Under the pieces are notes generated by a model. It was not told the DNA's origin, searched no databases, and was given only the letters and a program-made list of their open reading frames with translations. DNA of 64,000 nucleotides from Gnetum montanum (Eukaryota > Streptophyta > Gnetopsida > Gnetales > Gnetaceae), in assembly GCA_015680685.1 (NCBI GenBank), contig MNCI01037484.1:183393-247392 (forward strand), in the 5' to 3' direction. Below, one piece after another: positions 57,560 to 64,000 of the stretch. Numbering within the stretch: the stretch's first letter is position 1; each line of letters begins with the position of its first letter. A program made the position numbers and the translations under genes.

Positions 57560-60500
57560 GATAGACGGCAAATGGACGCAACAGTTTCAGCACCCCTAAA
57601 TTTGACGGGCCCATACGGGAAGGTAATTAGGCAGTTTGACTTTGCGCTAGTAGACGTTAACCCCTCTTTAGAAGACGTAACCATAGCCGCATCGGAGACG
57701 TACCCAGAATGGCCAGAATAGTCGACGCGCACGCTAGACCTGGAGGCTGGGGACATAACCGAAGATCCCCTCAATGAGGTTCCTATCGTTACGCATAAGG
57801 GTGAGGCTAAAACGCTTAAAGTCAGTTCTTTATTAGACCAAAAAATGCATGATGCCATAAAACAAGTCCTACAAGACAACATTACTGTCTTTGCATGGTC
57901 ATATGAGGATATGCCTGGACTAGATCCCAGGCTAATCCAGCATAACATCATCTTAGACCTGCAGATTAAAGCAGTTAGGCAAAAGGCACACAAAATCAAG
58001 CCAGAAACCGCGCTAGCTGTGCGTGATGAAATCACTAAACTGTATCAGGCTGGTTTCATCCGTGCAGTCGATTACTCGGATTGGGTGTCTAACATTGTAG
58101 TCGTCCCAAAGAAGACTGGAAGCATACGCATCTGCATCGACTTCCAGGATTTGAATAAGGCAACGATCAAAGATAACTTCCCACTTCCAAGTATCGACTA
58201 GCTAGTCGACACAATAGCTGGGCATGCGCTGCTATCCTTCATGGATGGCTTTTCAGGCTATAACCAAATTCACATTAACCCAGAACATCAACTGACCACG
58301 ACATTCATGACACCCTAGGGCACCTTCTGCTATACTATGATGCCTTTTGGTCTAAAGAACGCCAGAGCAACATATCAACGAGCCATGACACACATCTTCA
58401 GCGATTACCTCTTAGGAAGGCTGAATGATTACGTAGACGATATAACAGTTAAGTCTTTAAAGTCTGAGGATCACTCAAGAGACCTGAAGTTAGTCCTTAA
58501 AAGATGTTCCAAATACGAGCTTCGGCTTAACCCAAAGAAGTGCGTATTCGGAGTCAAAACTGGACGCATGCTGGGGTTTGTGGTGTCGAAAACTGGCATA
58601 CGAGTTGACCCTGATAAGGTCAAAGCCATTGTTGAGCTCACACCTCCTGCAAACCTCAAGCAATTACGCGGGTTACAGGGACGCTTACAGTTTATATGCT
58701 GGTTCATCTCGAGATTAACCAACAAGCTATACCCTATGCAACACTTGCTGCAAAAGGGGGTTAATTTCGAATGGACCGACGATTGCCAACGTGCGTTTGA
58801 CAGTTTAAAACAAGAACTGTAACATTTACCGACGATTTTCCCACCACAAAGGGACTTGCCTTTTTACATTTACCTCACAACTTCGGACGTAGCATTAGCC
58901 GCATTACTTTGTCAAATGAGGGATGATGGGTCGGAAGTGCCCATCTACTACTTGAGTCATGCCCTATGTGCGTACGAAACGAGGTATAACAACATAGAGC
59001 GTAATTGTCTAGCATTAGTTTTTACACTTAAAAAATGCAAACATTATCTTTTCCGTAGCAAGGTCAACGTCATCTGTAAAAACAACATTCTTAGGGCCAT
59101 TACGCATAGCTTATACGAGAGTAGTAAAATAGCTCGTTGGAAGGCTATCACGACAGAATTTGATCTGCACTATATCGGCCAATCATCTATGAAAGGCCAA
59201 GCGGTAGCTGACCAGTTAATAACTTCACCGATTAACAATCAGGCGACTATAGAGCCTGAGTTCCCTGACAAACATGTTCATAGTTTAAGCCCTGTCTCGA
59301 CAGGCCCCGAAGCAACGTTGTACTTCGACGGCGCTTCAACCGCTAGAGGTGGTAGTGCTGCCACTGTTATCACGCTATCGCCTGAGGATGTGCTTCTGCA
59401 TGCTTATCGCTTGACCTTCCCTTGTACGAACAATGTGGCAGAGTACGAGGGGCTCCTCAGGGGATTACTAACTGCCGGTGAACTCGATGTTCAACACCTG
59501 GCAATTAGGGGCGATTCGATGCTTGTCATAAATCAGATCATAGGAGTCTACGCCTGCAAGGTTGTACATTTGCAGCCCTACTGGGATACGGCTAAAGATC
59601 TTCTGAGACGATTCGCAACCATCGATGCCCAGCACATGCCACGTACGGATAACACACTGGCCGACGCACTGGCAACACTGGCTTTGAACATGCTTGCACA
59701 TCTTTTCGACACCTGTCCTGCATTGATCACAGATTGCACATATCCTATCATTCAGACGGAGCAAATCTCTTCTCTTCTTGAGGAAAGCATGTCTGAATGG
59801 TACGACAACATTAAAACTTACCTTTTACAGGGCGAGCTACCGTCTGTATTGACACACGCACAGAAAGACACAATCCGTAAGTGGGCTAGGTAATACGTCA
59901 TCATCGAAGACAGCACTCTTTGTAGACGCTCCTTTGATGGCATGCTACTAACATGCGTCGACAAAAACCAAGCACAGCATATAGTCGGCGAAGTTCACAA
60001 GGGATTATGCAGTGGCCACGTAGCACCACGGGCTATGGCCCTAAAAATCCGTCGCTTAGGATACTACTGGCTATGCATGGAAAAGTATTGGCTGACAAAG
60101 GTCAAAACTTGTGACATGTGTCAGCGTCACGCTAACCTCATACATGTGTCACCGACAGAATTACATACAACGCAGATAACATGGCCGTTTCAGCGATGGA
60201 GACTAGACATTATAGGCCCCATCACACCGAAGTCTTCCGCAGGTCATAGCTTCATCATTACCGCTACTGAGTATTTTACAAAGTGGGTAGAGGCTGTTCC
60301 CTTGCGAAAGACCACATCTCAGCAGATTTTCCATTTTATCCTGGACAATATAGTGACCAGATTTGGCCTCCCGATGACTATCATGACCGACAATGGGCCA
60401 CAGTTTAGTAGCACGGAAACTAAATCCTTCTGTGACAACCTAGGCATTAGACAATCCTTTTCCTCTCCCTATTACCCGCAAGCGAATGGTCAAGCTGAAG

Positions 60501-61039
60501 CAACAAACAAAGTGATCATCAATCTACTCAAGAAAATGCTCGACGGCAATAAAAGGTGGTGGCATGAACAGATCCTCTATGTGCTATGGGCGTATCGTAC
60601 TACATGTAGGACGGCTACGGGTAGTACGCCCTATAGCCTGGTTTACAAGTCTGAAGCAGTGCTACCTCTCGAGTTGTAAATCCCTTCTCTGAGAATGGTC
60701 CTCTCCATGGTTATAAATGAGGCTCAACACACCGAGTCTCGAATTGCAGATCTGGATTCAGTCGAAGAGAAGCGGATACAGGCTCTTGACACGATTGAAA
60801 GGTATCAAGACAAACAGAGACAGAAGCATCGTCATAGCCTTCAGCAGCGCCCGATCAAGAAAGGAGATCTAGTCCTCAAGGCCGTGCATGAACCAGTAAG
60901 CAAATTCTCTGCAAACTGGGAAGGCCCTTTCTTGGTGGCCGACGTATACAGCAACGGCGCATTCAAGTTAGCAGACGTCAACGACAATGAATTACCAAAT
61001 CCTGTAAATCATGTGTACTTGAAGCGGTATTACATTTAG
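57560..61039 (+). pseudogene. pol: Element B pol: RT, RNase H, archaeal RNase H, integrase
   Basis: Replication and integration enzymes in one frame to TAG 61037. Six internal stops (57719, 58199, 58316, 58820, 59891, 60677), all one transition from sense. RT about 58010-58480: DWVSNIVVVPKKTGSIRICID, PFGLKNARATYQR, LNDYVDDITVK (YVDD intact). First RNase H about 58850-59190: FYIYLTTSDVALAALLCQ, so the first catalytic Asp (usually DAS) is Thr. Archaeal-type RNase H about 59315-59680 with all four acidic positions: YFDGA, AEYEG, GDSML, ADALA. Integrase: HKGLCSGH...CDMCQRH zinc site (59990-60130), core LDIIGP, TDNGPQF and QANGQAEA (D, D, E), then WEGPFLVADVY. No chromodomain. The second RNase H marks the Tat lineage. 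Confidence 0.9.
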
Positions 61040-61050
61040 CAGCATCTACA

Positions 61051-61765
61051 GTGTTAACAGCAGGTATGGCAATACTCGTCCGCTACGACGCTAAACTGGC
61101 AATACTCCTCCGCTACGACGCTAAACTGGCACTAAACGTTCGCTACGACGTTAAACTGGCACTGACCGTCTGCTACGACGAAAAACTGGCATTCCTTACA
61201 CGCATCCGCCACGACGCTAAACTGGTAATATTCGTCTGCTATGATGCTAAACTAGCAATACTCGTCCGCTACAACACTAAACTAGCATTAAACGTTCGCT
61301 ACGACGTTAAACTGGCACTGACCGTCCGCTACGACGAAAAACTGGCATTCCTTGCACGCGTCCGCCACGACGCTAAACTGGCAATATTCGTCCGCTATGA
61401 TGCTAAACTGGCAAGTTGTAATCGTCCGCTACGACGTAAAAATGGCAATGTTGTACAGGTCCACCAAGACAAAAAACTGGAATCTTTTGCACGCGTCCGC
61501 CATGACGCTAAACTGGCATAGGTAAGTAGCCGTCTACTGAGACATAAAACTAGCACAGCACTGTCCTTAGGTCATGACATGAAACTGACATCCACAGCAC
61601 AGTCTGCTGAGACCATAAATCAGACACTCCATCGTCCGCTACGACGTATAACTAGCATTTCTCGGTCTGCCCAGACTTTAAACTGGGACCACGGTCTGCT
61701 GAGACTTAAAACCAGCAATGACAGTCTACCAGGACTTAAAACTGGGACTTACAGACTGCTGCCAT
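61051..61765 (+). repeat. CpG-rich tandem array after pol, element B
   Basis: Units of mostly 30 bp (CGTCCGCTACGACGCTAAACTGG) with a higher-order period of about 160 bp. They stay open in one frame from 61051 to 61521 and would encode a ten-residue repeat (VRYDAKLAIL). Units from 61540 onward are degenerate (TCTGCTGAGACTTAAAAC). The same array in element A is not open, so translation is doubtful. Confidence 0.85.
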
Positions 61766-62848
61766 GTCAATCAAGCGAGCGTGATCGTCTTCGCATAGCT
61801 GCACGACAAATGAGGTGGGATACTAGGATAGTCCCAACGTCGCCACCCCACTGGCATCCTACTGATTCCTCGGACAAGCTGAGAGGCATCTTACTGATCC
61901 CTCAGAGATGCCGTCACTGTGCCCACTGCAGTGGTGGTACCTCTGAGGGTTTAGTCTCGCCAGCTGGAGTCCCAACAAAATCCTCATTAACAACAACCTC
62001 GGGAACCTCCGCCGATCATCGCTATCGGATGCTGGCTTCGCAAATTCCCCAGTTAGGTGCACTGTGTCTGATGCCTTTTGGTGAAGATATGCTGGGCCAA
62101 TCGTCAGGATTGGTGGCTCCGCCCTCATACTCCAGCTTCTTCTTCGTGGCCCAATCGCTCTATCTCGCATCAAACGGCGCTCGTTTCAACAACCTCGCCT
62201 CTTGTTTACATGAGCAATGGTGTCCTCTATTTTCTTCTATGGTTGCAGGTTACTTGTTTTGAGGATGTCACTCAAAGCTGCGTTCACCTGAGCGGTGAAG
62301 AACAATAGCGTTTTGAGATGGCTGCTCAGGTTTGCCTGACCACTTGGAACTGCAGGCCTGTACTTCTCACAATCCTTACCCTTAGCTCTTGTTTCCTTTC
62401 ATCCCCACCACCCGCTTTCCATACGCAAAACCTACATATGCAAATATCCATTTTCCGCACTCACACTAACAGAGATATCGCAGAAGTGATGCGCCATGCT
62501 CCTTTTGCAAGCATTCCTGCTATAATCAGTGACAGAGAGATCTCAGGCTGATGCGCTACACTCGTCTGGAAGCATTCCTGTCAACATAAATGTGCATACG
62601 TTTCTGTGCGTGCAGTAAGCATATTCCATACTCCTACCATCCTAACTCATTTTACACCTTTTCTGAACCTATTTCCTACTAATGCCATTCTACCTCCCAT
62701 TCCCTCCAGCTTTGCTCTTCCATATTGACAGGGCAACCCTTGAGTAGCCATGGATGGATGCTGTTCTTGCTTCTACCAATCCGGTGTTTCGTATTCTTTG
62801 TCGACGTCTTTCGGGTAAGCCCTCCAACCGTCAACAAAGAGGGGCCAT
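61766..62848 (+). other. Element B 3' untranslated region and polypurine tract
   Basis: Several chance ORFs but no recognisable protein and no matching ORF in element A. Ends with the purine tract AAAGAGGGGCCAT at 62836-62848. Confidence 0.6.
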
Positions 62849-64000
62849 TGAAACACCGTGAAAAATTTGTGAGTCGGCCTCAAGCAAAGATTCGCAATTC
62901 AAGCAAGGGTGCATGTCAGAATTCCAGAAGGGAGATTAAGACAGAGCAACACCAAGAGGCGCATAGCATCGAGTCCTCGACTTCTTGTGCAGATTCCTAA
63001 TCTTTCTATGCTTTTTCTATTTACGCTACATCACACAACACAGCGTAATGACACTTAGCGTGACTTTGCTTAAACACAGTCCGGCATTAGAAGGATAGTT
63101 GCTTCGGCATAGGGAGAAGCTTAAGCAGTGTGATATGCGACTTCTTGTGTATTTTGCTAAGTCTTTTGTTCAAGGCCAGGTTTACGCTCTGCTACGCACG
63201 GCAGCGTAATAAGCTCCAGAATAGTCAAAGGCAAAGTCTAAGAAAGTGCGACTGCTCATCAGATGCTCATCACGCAACGTAGCGTATCACAGCGTATTGC
63301 ATCGCCGAGCTAAACATTGTTTAAGCTTCATTACGCGCGGCTGCGTAAGAAAGCGTAAAACAGCTTGAATCCATTGTTTCCATGTTACGTTACGCTCATA
63401 CATGCAACGCAGCATGAATGAGCGTAATATAACTCAAAGACAGTTGAGACATGCTCGACGTGCACCTCTTCTTCACACGCACAATATGCGAACGAGCGTA
63501 TTGTGCGTAGTCATGAGGTTTGACGCAAAAAATGGTCAAACTAACAATGCCCGAAACACTTGGGATACACGTCATCAGGGTTGCACCTTTTCCACGGAGC
63601 ATCGCAGCCTATAAATACCCCAGTTGACAAAGATACAGGGGTTGGCAAATCAGAGAAGCAAAGGCATTTTCTGAGCATTGGAGCACTTATCACCTTTTGA
63701 GCAGAGATACAGAGAGCAGAGCTTTGGCAATTGTTGATAGCATCACCTTCCGGCAGAAACAGAGCACAGTTCGCTTTGAGTACCGGCAACAGGAGTAATC
63801 GTTCTGCTGGGGAAGACTCTATTGGTTAGAAACAGTTGATCGGTAGGCGTCAGAGCTTGACCTTCCTTGCATCCTGGCTTTAGCCCTCGAGGTAGATCAG
63901 ACTTCTGTTTGGACAGTTTTCTTGTTGTTTTGTGCATTGCTTCATGTCCAGTAATCGGGGTCTCCCCAGTGTAACGAGATATACAAAATACACATTTTTT
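62849..64000 (+). repeat. Element B 3' LTR, cut by the window end
   Basis: Starts TGAAACACCGTG, like element A LTRs. Contains inverted ACGCTC/GAGCGTA and TTACGC/GCGTAA words (63020-63520), the CpG-intact form of the A hairpins, and a TATA box at 63610. The end lies outside the window; from the 5' copy about 310 bp are missing. Confidence 0.88.
63610..63617 (+). promoter_or_regulatory. TATA box of element B 3' LTR
   Basis: TATAAATACCCCAG, conserved with element A. The 5' LTR copy of this site is deleted. Confidence 0.7.

Larger units (their letters stand above)
47860..64000 (+). mobile_element. Element B: younger Tat-lineage element, truncated at both ends
   Basis: Same plan as element A: LTR, gag, pro, array, antisense gene, pol, array, LTR. 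Starts inside its 5' LTR at 47860 (homologous to 63773) and its 3' LTR runs past 64000. The two LTR parts that can be compared (47860-48083 and 63773-64000) differ at about ten positions by my hand alignment. CpG is far more common than in all neighbours, as expected for a younger insertion. A full LTR would be about 1.46 kb and the full element about 17 kb. Confidence 0.9.

Noticed and set aside
61051-61765. Possible CRISPR array
   Set aside because: Units vary, spacers are not unique, and context is a plant retrotransposon.
61579-62262. 227-codon plus-strand ORF after the element B array
   Set aside because: Starts in degenerate repeats and has no recognisable domain or counterpart in A; likely chance in CpG-rich sequence.

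Overview
This is a plant nuclear window made almost entirely of nested and decayed LTR retrotransposons. I found no intact host gene, tRNA, rRNA or CRISPR array. The plant assignment rests on Ty3/gypsy families with plant-type features: a Tat-lineage pol with a second archaeal-type RNase H, an Athila-like protease, a Tekay/Del-like chromodomain pol, and a tRNA-Asp-like primer site. The great age of most copies suggests a large genome with slow DNA turnover, gymnosperm-like perhaps, but the sequence does not prove this.

Layout. 1-2805: end of an element with an Athila-like protease fragment and a long gene-free 3' part. 2806-8044: two LTRs of one family (E) around a pol-less internal region with a long broken ORF. 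8440-10370: degenerate tandem array of about 190-bp units. 10665-10866 and 29895-30060: two halves of a minus-strand repeat array from element C, split by element A. 10867-29894: element A, a 19-kb Tat-lineage element with both LTRs. 30390-32940: gag and protease of element C, minus strand. 33200-36960: no convincing gene. 36960-40800: decayed chromovirus D. 40830-44200: AT-rich, gene-free. 44200-47818: E-family remnant and two E LTRs. 47860-64000: element B, a younger and CpG-richer relative of A whose 5' LTR has lost its promoter and whose 3' LTR runs off the window.

The notable system lies in A and B. Between protease and reverse transcriptase both carry a complete gene on the opposite strand. 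In B it reads as eight exons joined by seven GT-AG introns that all keep frame (57143 down to 52982, 1123 codons), with its own TATA-like box. Its second exon resembles the FCP1/NIF-type HAD phosphatase domain, but the catalytic acidic residues are replaced. Downstream come a helical region, a basic nuclear-targeting-like stretch, a coiled coil and a very acidic tail. A carries the same gene in the same place and orientation, with recognisable exon borders, so it belongs to the family and is not a one-off capture. The pol part of B restarts at a good 3' splice site, so the antisense gene may sit inside a sense intron of about 5 kb.

Both A and B encode gag (retrotransposon gag domain plus a Cys/His knuckle), a protease with a D-D-G or N-D-G type active site, RT, a first RNase H lacking its first Asp, an archaeal-type RNase H and an integrase without chromodomain. 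Copies are inactivated mainly by stop codons that are single C-to-T or G-to-A changes, as expected from deamination of methylated cytosines.
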